From assembly GCF_014633365.1 (NCBI RefSeq), contig NC_068352.1, positions 22,291,310 through 22,355,309 of the forward strand: DNA of 64,000 bases. Direction: 5' to 3'. Shown one piece after another: positions 1 to 10,531 of the stretch (positions within the stretch are counted from its first letter, which is position 1; the number at the start of each line of letters is the position of its first letter). The stretch comes from Diospyros lotus (lineage: Eukaryota > Streptophyta > Magnoliopsida > Ericales > Ebenaceae). Made by a program: the position numbers and the translations under genes. The notes beneath the pieces are model-generated. The model made no database searches, was not told where the DNA came from, and saw only the letters and a program-made list of their open reading frames with translations.

Positions 1-338
1 GGCCGCTCGCGCCTGGCCACGCGGCCGCCTGCATGCTGCCCACGTGACGCGCGCGCACGCGCGCCTGGGCTTGGCTGCCAATTTTTTTGTTTTTAAATAC
101 CATAATAAAATAATTATTTTTTTCTAAAATTTTTAACTATTCCATAATAACCTCAAATAATTAGTTTAATTTCAAAAATATATCAAATTTAATATTTTCC
201 ATTAACCTCCATAAAACTTCACATAACTCAATAAATCACCCTAAACCCATGAATTAATTATTTTCCTTAAATGCTCAAATATTATTTCAAATGCCAAAAT
301 TAAAAATTACTAATTATCTCAAATTTCGAGATTTTACA
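1..338 (-). mobile_element. Probable LTR remnant, cut by the window edge
   Basis: The first 80 bases are very GC-rich and CpG-rich, then the sequence turns AT-rich. The right edge, read on the minus strand, starts TGTAAAATCTCG, a common kind of plant gypsy LTR start. No coding sequence is visible. The assignment rests only on this terminus and the composition step. Confidence 0.3.
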
Positions 339-342
339 ACAA

Positions 343-2338
343 CACTACAAGAAAAATGTATTTTAGCAACGGATAACTACGAAATTTTTGTCACTAATTT
401 TTATATATATTTTTAAATTTAGCTACGGAATTAGTGACGGAATTTTCGTGGCTAAAAAATAAAAAAATTAAATTTCAAAATTAAAATTTAGCGACAGGCT
501 CAATCCTGTGCTAAAAAATAAAAAAATTAAATAAATTAAATAAAAAAATTAAAATTTAGCGACATGATCAACCCATCACTAAAAAATAAAAAAATTAAAA
601 ATAATAAATAAAATAATTCAAATTTAGCGACGAGCTAAACCCTGTCACTAAAAAATTAAAAAAATAAATAAATTAATTAAAATTTAGCGACAGGGTTAAC
701 TTGTAGCAAAAAAATAAAAAAATTAAATTAAAAAAATTAAAATTTAGTGCTAAAAAATTAGAAAAAAATAAATAAATAATAAAAATTTAGCGATGGGAAA
801 TACCCTATCGCTAAAAAATAAAAAAATTAAATTAATTAATTAAAATTTAGCGACGAGTTCAACCTGTCACTAAAAAATTAAAAAAATAAATAAATTAATT
901 AAAATTTAGCAAGGGTCCCATCCCTTAGCTAAAAAATAAAAATAAATAAATAAAAAAAAAAATTTAGCGACAAGCAGAAATCGATAGCTAAAAAATAAAA
1001 AAATAAATTAATTAATTAAAATTTAGTGACGAGAAAAATTTCGTCGTTAAAAAATAAAAATAAATAAATAAAAATAATAAAATTTAGCGACGGAAAAAAT
1101 TATGTCGCTAAAAAATAAATTAATTAATTAAAATTTAGTAACGGGGCCAATCTCATCTCTAAAAAAAATAATAATAATAAATAAATTAAAATTTAGCGAC
1201 AACCAAAACTTGGTGGCTAAAAAATAAAAAAATAAATTAATTAATTAAAATTTAGCGATGTGCTGAATCCTGTAGCTAAAAAATAAAAAATAAATTAAAA
1301 AATTTAAAATTTAGTGACGGGTCAACCCATCGTTACAAAATGAAAAATAAATAAATAAAATTAAATAAAAAAATTTAAATTTAGCAACGGTTGCTCATGT
1401 CGCTAAAAAATAAAAATAAATAAATAAATAAATTAAAAATTTTACATTTAAACATATCATAATAATTTTTACTAACATTAATATTAGTAAAAATTAAATT
1501 AATAATTTTTAAAAATATTATAAATTGAAATTAAAATAAAAACATAAATTTTCACTACTAATATAATAATTAATAAATTTTTATTTGAATTAATAATGAA
1601 ATAAAATTAAAATTAATATAAATTCATTTATAACATTAATATTAAAATTAATATTATTAAATAGGTTTAAGAAATTTTGGTGTATAAATATAATTCTAAA
1701 ATATTTGGAAGAGAATACTATAAATATTTTTTATGTATAACAATGAACAAGAAGGCTTCGAGATCAGCTGGCTCGTGCGTGAAATTTGGTCATGAGAGGT
1801 TGGGGGTTCGAATACGGTAGAAAACTTGAGAATAATAGCTGGGGAGTAATATCTAGCGTTGTCACGTGGTGCACAGAGGGAAAGCCTGGTGCACTTTGAA
1901 TTTTGAATTTTGAGATTGAATTTCGCGACGAAATTAGCTCGCTACAAATTAAAAATAAATAAATTCAAATTTAGCGACGATCAGACCCGTCTCTAAAAAA
2001 TAAAAAAAAATTAAATTTAGCGACGAGGCCCGTCATTAAAAAATAAAAGAAATTAAATAAAAAAAATTAAAATTTAGCGACGGGCTCAACCCCATCGCTA
2101 AAAAATAAAAAAAATTTAAATAAAATAATTCAAATTTAGCGACGCGTCAACCCCGTCGCTAATCAGCAACGGGTACAATCCTCGTCGCTGATTCCATCAC
2201 TAAAAAATACCCGTCACTAAATTTCAATAACGCCACTTTTAACGACGGAAAGGTACCTGTCACTAAAAAAGTTAGTGACGGATTTTGATGTTTTAACGAC
2301 GAAATTTTTCATCGCTAAAATGCTAATTTTTTATAGTG
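343..2338. mobile_element. Non-autonomous CACTA (En/Spm) transposon, element E1
   Basis: The element begins CACTACAAGAAAA and ends TTTTTTATAGTG, and is flanked by a perfect 3-bp target-site duplication (CAA at 340-342 and 2339-2341), which is diagnostic for CACTA transposons. Positions about 360-1430 and 1920-2330 are packed with short subterminal hairpins of the form TTTAGCGACGG, a few bases, then CCGTCGCTAAA, separated by A/T-rich spacers; such subterminal repeats bind the transposase in known CACTA elements. No transposase ORF is present, so it would need a partner in trans. The middle (1440-1900) is AT-rich and contains a tRNA-like module. Confidence 0.9.
1762..1820 (+). other. tRNA-like A-box/B-box module inside CACTA E1
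   Basis: TGGCTCGTGCGT resembles a pol III A box, followed about 35 bases later by GGGTTCGAATA, close to the B box consensus GGTTCGANTCC. The same module is found in three other CACTA elements of the window (near 17260, 40430 and 47160). There is no cloverleaf, so it is not a tRNA gene; it may be a relic of a tRNA or SINE. Confidence 0.5.
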
Positions 2339-2388
2339 CAACAGGTCAACCCCTCGACTGCCAATCTCCTCTGGTGATTCTTCGCTCT

Positions 2389-3167
2389 TCCATCTTATCA
2401 GGCCCTACTAACTGTTTGCTAAGGTTCCCTTATATACAAATTCAATTGTTGTATATAGTGTGATGCTAAGAAAACTTGGAAGAATCAAAGGTTTATATTT
2501 GCCTTTTTAATTTTTTGATAGAAGGCGAGAATCTTTTATTAGTAAGAAAGAGAAAAAATACTTTGCGTAGGGTTAAGAGAAATCCATTTATAACTTCAAT
2601 TGGCCTTTCAAACTTGAAATCAATTGATTCCATATTTTATGATAAGTAAAACGCCAAACTCATATAAAACTTATCAAATCTCATCAATTATTAAAATTTA
2701 TAAAAACAATCATGAATTTTCTATGATATTATTAACGATATTATATAAAACTTACAGTCACGGTTTGCTGAACAAAAGTTAAAGGGACAAATATACAAAG
2801 AGTACTTGAATTAAAGATATAATTAATATAGATAAACATGCAAACCCAGATCTGGGTTGTGAACTTAGGCAATGAACTCGCTAACCCATCGCAAAACCAT
2901 TGGCCATAGACAAACAGAAGAAAAAGAGAAGGGGAAAAAGCTTACCAACGGGGGAAGAGAGTGTTAGGATTTAGGATAAAAAACAAATCACGATCAAACT
3001 ATCATACACATAAACAAGCACAGAATTTTAACATAAAAAATTCAAATCAGAAAAAATTATGAATAAAAAGAACAAAATATCACTATGATGATATTACTAC
3101 TACAATAGAAATATAGCTGCAATAATTCTAAAGTATTGGATATTTATTTATAAATCTATCACTTATC

Positions 3168-3201
<34 letters not shown>

Positions 3202-3262
3202 TATTATAATTAACTTGTATAAATCTATATCAGATGATGAGCTACAAAAATAAATCTTGATA
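2389..3262. repeat. Segmental duplication block A, copy in module 1
   Basis: This AT-rich non-coding block is closely matched at 42225-43110 and 60380-61300, in the same orientation. Shared landmarks are a stretch around CATACAAATTCAATTGTTG at the left, an ATACTTTGC segment, an ATTGATTCCATATTT segment, and a CTTACCAAC segment before GTGTTAGGATTTAGG. The 66-codon and shorter ORFs within it are not conserved between copies, so it is not coding. Confidence 0.8.
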
Positions 3263-3777
3263 CACTACAAGAAAACAACAGATTTGAGACGGATCTCAGA
3301 AGATAAATCTTTATTAATAGATGAAATCCCAATCATAGTCAAATTTGATAATATTCTAATTATAGTCAAATTTAAAGTTCTAATCACAATTAAATTTAAA
3401 TTTTTAATCACAATCAAATTTAAATTTCGAATTACAATTATAACAAAGAAACATCAACAACGACGAGCAATAGTTTCGGAAGAGAAAGAAGAAAACCATA
3501 AGGAAGAAGGGAAAAACCCAAATCGATCTCATTCCCGGTTGGCAAAAATCGCTGGTCATGGGGGTTTCGTTGCTCGTAGTTTGAGTTTGCCAATGGGAAT
3601 GATCGCTCTCATTTCTGACGGTTAAAAAATCACTCGTAATGAGGGTTCCATTCTCTGCGATTGTTGAGAAATAATTTTTTCGATGGTTCACCACAACAGC
3701 TGGTAAAAATGATTATTGCCAACTATCTTTATTACCTTGAGCAAAAATTGCCAACAATGACCATTTTTCTTATGATG
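3263..3777. mobile_element. Short non-autonomous CACTA-type element (515 bp)
   Basis: It starts CACTACAAGAAAACAAC and ends TTTTTCTTATGATG, with ATA on both sides (3260-3262 and 3778-3780). In the module 2 relative the right end reads TTTTTCTTATAGTG, so the terminal G/A swap here looks like later mutation. Relatives lie at 20788-22998 (split by a solo LTR) and at 61301-61770 (ends lost). The ORFs at 3257-3625 and 3404-3694 fall inside it and are disrupted in the relatives, so they are not treated as genes. Confidence 0.65.
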
Positions 3778-4050
3778 ATAGTTGGGTATCTAATTGAACA
3801 TAATTAGTCTATCTTGTGTAAATTAATATGATTTAGGTTGCAATGTGCAATGCAGGGGGCATGTCCGCCCGTTAGTCCTCATTGGCCTGTCGTCGGCGGG
3901 AATGCAACATATTTCTTGCCGGAAATTAACTTCATAACTATGGACGCCGGCGACACAGAGAAAAGCTGTTGAAGATATATAAAAAGCCAGAGATTACGTA
4001 TACATACCGGAAAGACTACAAATTAATTAAGGATCCAGCACTCATGATCT

Positions 4051-4764
4051 CTAATTTCCGTCGCCATTATTGATGGGCTCGGTTCTGTCCGTCCATCTTT
4101 CCGGCACTTCAAACGAATCCCACCGGATAGTCCTCGGAACGGCACGGCCGCCGCCGCCCACCAGATTGGTCTCCACGAAAGTAGTCTCCCCGACGGAGGG
4201 AGACTTCTTTGAGCCGTTAAAAGCACCGTTGCATACTCGATAGTAAATCCTGTACTCGACGGCTATATCCGATGAATTCAGCTCAACATTCCGGGAACTC
4301 TCAATTTTGATGCTGAGAGTCGAAGTCATGGGCTTCGAGGCATCCGAAAGCGTCACCTGATAGCTTGGATAGCAGTCAAAATAAATGGGTCCGTGGCGGA
4401 GAGAAGCTTGAGCCACCGCCAGAAGGGACGGGCCAAACTCGAGGCAGACGAGAACAGAGTAGTCCAAGCCGGCGGCGGTGAGAGGCTTCACGGCGACTTG
4501 GACCAGGCCGAAATGGAGGTACTCGTACTTGATCATGTGATGCCGAACGGCTTGCGTGTCGAGTAAGTGGAGCTCGACGTATTCGCCGCGGATCGGCACC
4601 GTCTTCTTCAGTTTATGGGTCTCGTAGCGTGGATCTCGCCGGAAGCTGAAGAAGCTCTTTCTATGGTAAATGCTGTGAACAGGAACCTCCGGGGGACTCC
4701 ATTGCCGGAGAAGCTTCTCTAGTTCTTGACGCCGCTGCTCTTCTCTTGCACTTGCAGTGTCCAT
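4051..4764 (-). CDS. 30K movement-protein-like protein, paralogue 1
   Basis: This is a 237-residue intronless ORF starting MDTASAREEQ. Residues about 60-200 carry the signature of the plant-virus 30K movement-protein superfamily: a run GLVQVAVKPLTAAGLD, then LLAVAQASLRHGPIYFDCYP, then a beta-rich stretch with IAVEYRIYYRV. Viral members target plasmodesmata and bind nucleic acid; homologues integrated in plant genomes are known, but their function is not. The N terminus (residues 4-22) is charged and likely helical. Odd feature: six residues present in both paralogues (109-114, RDCRLL in paralogue 3) are deleted in frame, removing the D-x-R motif. About 87% identical to paralogue 3 by eye. No signal peptide or membrane segment is seen. 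The ORF is GC-richer than its surroundings. It could be a domesticated gene or a recently duplicated relic. Confidence 0.8.
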   Translation of the reverse strand: MDTASAREEQRRQELEKLLRQWSPPEVPVHSIYHRKSFFSFRRDPRYETHKLKKTVPIRGEYVELHLLDTQAVRHHMIKYEYLHFGLVQVAVKPLTAAGLDYSVLVCLEFGPSLLAVAQASLRHGPIYFDCYPSYQVTLSDASKPMTSTLSIKIESSRNVELNSSDIAVEYRIYYRVCNGAFNGSKKSPSVGETTFVETNLVGGGGRAVPRTIRWDSFEVPERWTDRTEPINNGDGN

Positions 4765-5755
4765 CTGAGCTAGCTGATGATCTTAAATTCCACTGAGAAA
4801 CACAACAAGAACGATGATACATACATACATATATATATATATATACATATGTGAACATTCATTCATATTCGGACTCCAAAACGGATTTGAGAGGCATCTG
4901 AATAAGAGATAAGGTGGTTCCCATGGCTTCCATGTAATAGGCCAAATTAACAAAAGTAGGGTTGAATCGTCATTGAATTACAATAAAATATTTTCCAATT
5001 TTACTTGGGGACTAAGTAAAAGTAGAAACGACTTGCTAATTAACATCTATTTATTTATAATTGAATTGAAAATTTATGATAAATATGTAGTATTTTAAAA
5101 TTGATTAGGATTTTAACTCTTATAAACAATTCTTATTTTGTGTGAGATTACCGACAAGATTTACTCAGAATTTTCCTTTAAATTTTTTGTTAAGTTTATT
5201 AATTGGATCTTAATATATGACACATAAAAAAAAATTAATTTTTGTATTATTGAAATAATATGATAATAATATATTACTAATACTTTAGAAAAAAGAGATT
5301 AAAAGTATGTCTTTAGCTTCGGGCTTATCTTCAACTATAGTTATTTATTGAATGATATTTATTTTGTGCAAAAGCCTATTAAACTAGCTATGCATGTAGA
5401 GTCTTGTGAGTTTTTTTTTTTAGTTTATCGAGATGTGGGTCTCTGAGTATAATATATAACAAATAGTTTCACATTTCACCCTAAAAGAGCAATCTAAAAT
5501 ACTATATATTATCAATGTGGATCAATATAAACTAGTTTAACCCTTTTTATTATTGTTGTGTTAATAAATCATAATTATTTTTATTTAAAAAATTGATATT
5601 TGATTAAAGTGGTTCCCTCTTTCTTTTTAAAGGTGCTTTAATCAGCTCCTTTAGTGGGATTCATTATTTTTTAAAATAAATACACAATTTTAACATAACT
5701 TTTAAAAATACTTTTATATGAAAAATTAGCATTGGTGTTAGTACATATATATCCC
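4765..5755. repeat. Duplicated upstream region of paralogue 1
   Basis: The upstream DNA of this gene matches that of the other two (25571-26715 and 45286-48370 without its insertions). Landmarks are GGACTCCAAAACGGATTTG, TTACTTGGGGACTAAG and TTTCTTTTTAAAGGTGCTTT. Similarity stops near 5755, just after TTAGTACATATATA. Copy 1 has lost about 100 bases near 5020 relative to copy 2. Confidence 0.8.
4829..4846 (-). promoter_or_regulatory. TATA-like AT repeat upstream of paralogue 1
   Basis: An alternating TA run lies about 65-85 bases before the ATG and could act as a TATA box. Its position, but not its length, is conserved in the other two paralogues. No transcription data are available, so this is only a candidate. 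Confidence 0.3.
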
Positions 5756-7301
5756 TTTAAATAGGGTTGCAATCGAGCAAGTCCAATCAGCATGCCTCGA
5801 TCAAGCATCACTCACCAACATTAACGCTCTAAAAAATCTTTCGCATGAATTCATGCTCGCCACACGACAACATAGCTAAATGCATCGGCCTTGCCCTAAC
5901 CTATAGTTTGGCCACATTGTTAGCATTGAATAATCACGAGCAAGCCCAGATCATCTCGACGCCTTGCTCATCTATGCCATCCCATTGACTCAATTCCCCC
6001 AAGTCACATGCATAGCCTTTTGTCCGCGCGCATGAACGTTCTTCCATGCACCCAGCTTGGTTTGAAGTCCCTCTACCTACATAGTTGAGGTGTGAAACCG
6101 AAGCGAGTTTTGACTTCTTCGATGTAACTCCCCACATTTCTATGTACTCTTCCCTTTGAATTTCAGTCAAAGACAATAATAGAGAGCTATTGTTGTAACC
6201 TACTGCAACAAATGATAGACATCAGAGAGGGGTGAATTGAGTTTTTCAAAAACCTTTCTTAATTTTAAAAACTCTTTGAATACGTAAGTTTGAATTTTTC
6301 AAATTATGAATACCAATGCTTTTAAAGATACCCTTGATAGAAAATGATATAAAATAAATGTAAGATAAATTTAATATAAGAAAACCTATCCTTTTAAGTT
6401 CTAGAAAGTTTTTGTTGAAATATTAAACTGACCTTAAATCTGCTACAAAATAACTCTGATGAAAATGAAATGAAAATGCTGAAACAAAAGAGAATAAAAC
6501 AATGTGGTACACAAGGATTTTATAGTGGTTCGGCTCAACTAATCAAATCCACTCCCTTGCCTCATCGGGAAAGATTTTAACAATCCACTATAGTTTTTGT
6601 AGGATTAACTATAAACTCAGCTTTTAATAAGTGTAGTTGTAACTTCTTTTTTTCACTGGTTCAACAGTAACATTTACAATGATTTTTAAATGCTTAAACG
6701 AAACTATTGTCTTTTAAAGGAGGAGGCGTAACCATTGCATTTTCAAATAATGAGGTGTAACCTCTTGCCTTTTAAGGATTAGACGGAACCACAACAAGAT
6801 AAGAAAATATTACAATTTAAACTACTCTGAGAAATTTTTACAAAATAGAGAACAAATAACAAGATTGACTTCTCACAAAGAAAAGAGAGATAAAAAGAAT
6901 ATAAAGATAATAAATACTCTTTCTCTTTTTTTCAAATTGAAGATGAAAGCTTGAAGAATGTCTTTGGCTTAAGTCAGTAGAAAGAATTCAAGAACAACAA
7001 CCTTATTCTTCATCTTCATCTTCTTTTATACTTGTTGTCAAATAGAATGAAATTTGTAAGTATATCCTTCTTCTTTTCATAAAATAATCATTAGAATATT
7101 TAAATATCATATTAAAGGATTTATAAAAAGTTTAGAGCTATTTTGGAGCCTTAACAATTAAATATGTGCATTACAAGCATTTGCATCGGCTATTTTAACG
7201 GCTCTATTTTTCAACTTTAGCACTCACTCAATCGAGTAAGTTTGGTCATTAGTTGACTAATTTTGGTCTCCACTCGTGTAAGCATTTTCTCTACTCAAGT
7301 A
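5756..7301. other. AT-rich non-coding stretch, probably decayed retroelement
   Basis: No convincing gene is present. A segment at 6215-6250 (AGAGAGGGGTGAATTGAG) resembles the start of plant copia LTRs, and 7190-7300 carries degenerate ACTCGAGTAAG-like words that resume after the TRIM. The 80-codon minus ORF at 5934-6176 has no recognisable domain and looks fortuitous. Confidence 0.35.
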
Positions 7302-7701
7302 TGTTGGGTTATGGTAGTCTCTGGAATCGAAAAATTGACCTAGAATTGCTCTGAAAGGCTCGAGCACTCGTGATGGCGCTGTCTGTAACACTTATAGGAA
7401 TAATTGGTTGCCTCGGCTACTAGCCATGGCTTTTAGTTTGAGTGGTAAGTGTTTGGGTCCTAGGGTTCTATTGGTATCAGAGCAGGTCACGAGTTCGAGT
7501 TAACGCGGACGCAATTCTAGGATGGGGGATTGTTGGGTTACGGCAATCCTTGGAACTTGAAAATTTACCTAGAATTGGTCCAAAGGGCTCGAGCGTTGGT
7601 GATGGCGTCGCCTGTAGCACTTATTGGAATAAGTGGCTACCTCGGCTACTAGCCATGGCTTTTACCTCAAGTGATAAGCGCTTGGGTCCTAGGGTTCTAC
7701 A
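7302..7701 (+). mobile_element. Complete TRIM (miniature LTR retrotransposon)
   Basis: Two direct repeats of about 170 bp (7302-7471 and 7531-7701), both starting TGTTGGGTTA and ending GGGTCCTAGGGTTCTA, enclose only about 60 bases. That core holds a primer-binding site TGGTATCAGAGC (7472-7483, initiator Met tRNA) and a purine tract GGATGGGGGAT just before the second LTR. Flanking AAGTA (7297-7301) and GAGTA (7702-7706) are a probable 5-bp target duplication with one change. It encodes nothing; the 90-codon ORF at 7442-7714 only runs across the second LTR. Mobilisation would need proteins from another element. Confidence 0.85.
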
Positions 7702-7706
7702 GAGTA

Positions 7707-8096
7707 AGCTTTGACTGCACTCAAGTAGACTCAGCGAATACTCAATTATATTCAACAACTACTCGATTATACTCAGCAATACTCGATTATACAAAGTCAT
7801 GCCTAAGATACTCAATTATTACTCACAAATAGTAGTTTATACATCAACTTATACTTTATATTTCTTGTGAAAAATACTCGATTAAGAAATGATAACTCAT
7901 AATCTCTGTTTAAGCATAATTACACGACTATTGAATAGATATACTCGACTAATATATGATTTCACTCAATTATGCTTCAACTTTAGTCAATTAATGAGGT
8001 ATAATACTCAACTATAATCTTGATTACTCGATTACTTTTTTTACAATCGAAACTTGCAATAAGTACTCGATATTTACTAAGAGTATTCACTCAAGT
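7707..8096. repeat. Degenerate ACTCGATTA-type short repeats
   Basis: Variants of the word TACTCGATTA recur irregularly about fifteen times, often 15-30 bases apart. The TRIM split the run, since similar words also lie at 7195-7300. It resembles the minisatellites found in some plant LTRs and has no coding potential. Confidence 0.45.
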
Positions 8097-8101
8097 GATA
8101 T

Positions 8102-8340
8102 TGTAAAACCCCGAGACCCTAAAGTCAAGTCCAAGAATGGACTCTAGAAGAGTTAGTATATATATCGAGGATAGTAAGAAAGAAAACAACACTAGCTATA
8201 TACATTTTGGGTTGAATGTGGAAAAGGAACTCGCGGGCTAAACTTCGGTAGCTCAAGGATGGGTGACTCCTGAGAAGTTTGCGTAACCCATCAAGGTAAG
8301 TTGATCCAGTTCTTCCTATCACTCAATGCGAGATGTTACA
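8102..8340 (+). mobile_element. Cassandra-like solo LTR with 5S rRNA-derived module
   Basis: A 239-bp unit starts TGTAAAACCCCGAGACC and ends GCGAGATGTTACA. The flanks GATAT (8097-8101) and AATAT (8341-8345) fit a 5-bp target duplication with one change. Positions about 8229-8282 match the internal promoter region of plant 5S rRNA: AGGATGGGTGACTCCTG is almost the 5S C-box, preceded by an A-box-like GGGCTAAACTTCGG. A 5S-derived pol III module in the LTR defines Cassandra TRIMs. No second LTR is nearby, so this is a solo LTR. The 65-codon minus ORF over it is spurious. Confidence 0.7.
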
Positions 8341-10531
8341 AATATTCAAACATGCTTATTCTATGCCTTTCTTTGACTGTCATATAAACAACATGCATTG
8401 TTTTGAATTTCATCAAAATAACACCTAAGATAACATAATCATTGAGCTTTAAATAAAAGACTAAATTTTCATTATCTAAAATAATATAAACCTTATGCTC
8501 AAATAAATACAAGTGTTGTTTGTAAAAGTTGGATAAAACTAACTTTTCAAATATATTCACTTAATTACATAGGCCTTAGACGATAAATGAAATATTCTTA
8601 AGGCACATGATTTTGACAAGAAGTTGAGAACAATATATGTTACTCAACTAAAAACATTTTCTTATTGATCAAAGAAAGATTATTCTACTTAGCATTCAAT
8701 ATGACATGCTCCATAGAAATACCATTACCCAAATAGTTATTTATTCACAAAACAAATATATACACATGAAGCACACATAAGTCAAATAACTTACTTGCTA
8801 CACATAAAAAAATTCAAATATCTTGAGCACAATATATGATGCTTATATATGACAAAGATGTCCAAACTTGATCATCATGATATCTCATTTATATTTATCA
8901 AGACAAGAGCACACATAAGACATATAAATCATATCTATGATATATATTCTATAAGTTCTAAAGCATCATATACAAATATTACTAATGTATTCTTTGAGTA
9001 ATTATTGAAAGATAAAAACTTTAAACTTCTATTACTCAAACGTATTGATCATAAACTTAATTCTTAGACATGACAAGAAACACTAGAAATAATTGCTTGG
9101 AAAACATTCAGCACTTATAAAAACTTTCAAGCTCTTGAATGATTTTTCTTATCAAGCAACATGCATTCAATATTATAAGTTCTTCAAGTGTTTTTCCATT
9201 TTGATACTAAATATCAAATAGATAACTTAGGCTCTATGATTTGAAACTTAGAATTACTTGCCTAAGCATAATACATATACTCAAGAGAAAAAATAATTGA
9301 AAATAAATAAAATACATTGCTCTTAAACTTGAGAAAATGCTTTCACATATTTTGAGCACTTAAGATATTTCTCAACCTTAAGCTTACTCTAAGTGTCATG
9401 AGGATATATGACTTTTATCCATAACACTAAAGCATTAGGATACTTAACATATCCCCATAAAATCATAGAGCAACCTCTTGACAAAAACAAGCATAAGAAC
9501 CAAAACAAGCTTGATCACAAACAAAACATATTAAGCAACTTTAACATGAAGGATAAGATAATATAAATCCTTCAAATCAAAACTCAAGTACCATCACTTG
9601 AGATATGAAATACATAACACATTACTTTTGAACTTTGAGTAATGTTGTCACATAAAACACTCATGCCTTATCTTTAGGATGATCACAAAGAAAAGCATAT
9701 ACAAACATATCAATAAAACATATGACTAGAACAAATTTAACACATATGAGAATATTAATAGATAAAACATACTAAATGATAAACATATCAAGGTTCCTCA
9801 ACCTTATATATATTCTCAAGGAAACCTCAACATATATAATCTATCAAGACGGGCTTAACATATCCTTATCCTTAAGAAATATTCTAAACAATTTTTCACA
9901 TATACAAAATATATTAAAAAGCTTATGAGAATATATCATAACAAGATTCCTTGAACAAAATCTCAAAGCATCTTTAACATACATTACATTAAAGTTTTGC
10001 ATACAATAATCATCATCAAAACATTCAAGAACAAATTCAACACCTACCCTCCGAAACAATTCCCATAGAGGAGTCCTAGGGAAGATTCTTGAGGGACGTG
10101 TCCATTTTCGTGTTTGGAATGTGTCCTCGAAAAGACCAAACCAAAAATCAGGGCCAAAACCAAAATAAAATAAAATAAAATTAATAAAAGGAAAAAAAAG
10201 GAAAAAGGGCAAAGAGTAGCAAGGCAGTGCTTGCCCTTATAAATAAGGGTGGGTAGCCTTGTTGCTGGCCTTTTTTGGCTGCATAAAAGGCCTAGGCCAC
10301 GCTCATGTCCGCTCACGGGCAAGGCTGTCAAGTGAGCAGGACCCCGTAACCTATTTGCACAAGTAACTGCACAAATGACCCTTTTACGCGACTTCCTTTG
10401 AAAGCCTCCCGCAAGCTCGTGCATCCCTGTGTCCCTAGAAGCCCATCTGCGACCAGCCATGCATCCGTGCACACATTTCCACTCCTGCAGCCAACTTTCC
10501 ACGCCTTGTGAGTTAACTAGCCTATCGCACA
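8341..10531. other. AT-rich non-coding retroelement-like stretch
   Basis: No gene is supported. Positions 8340-9900 are low in GC with monotonous words such as CTTGAGAA and ACATATGA, like the long non-coding parts of plant LTR elements. Positions 10220-10531 are GC-richer, include TTATAAATA, and are crossed by minus ORFs of 122 and 166 codons that overlap each other in different frames and show no known domain. Confidence 0.35.

Noticed and set aside
343..1440. Regularly spaced short repeats resembling a CRISPR array
   Set aside because: The units are variable palindromes within a CACTA element that has TIRs and a 3-bp target duplication, the spacers are A/T-only, and the organism is a plant.
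1762..1820. Possible tRNA gene
   Set aside because: A and B boxes are present but no acceptor, D, anticodon or T stems can be drawn around them.
3257..3625. 122-codon ORF
   Set aside because: It starts just outside a short CACTA element and runs through it; relatives at 22664 and 61301 do not keep the frame.
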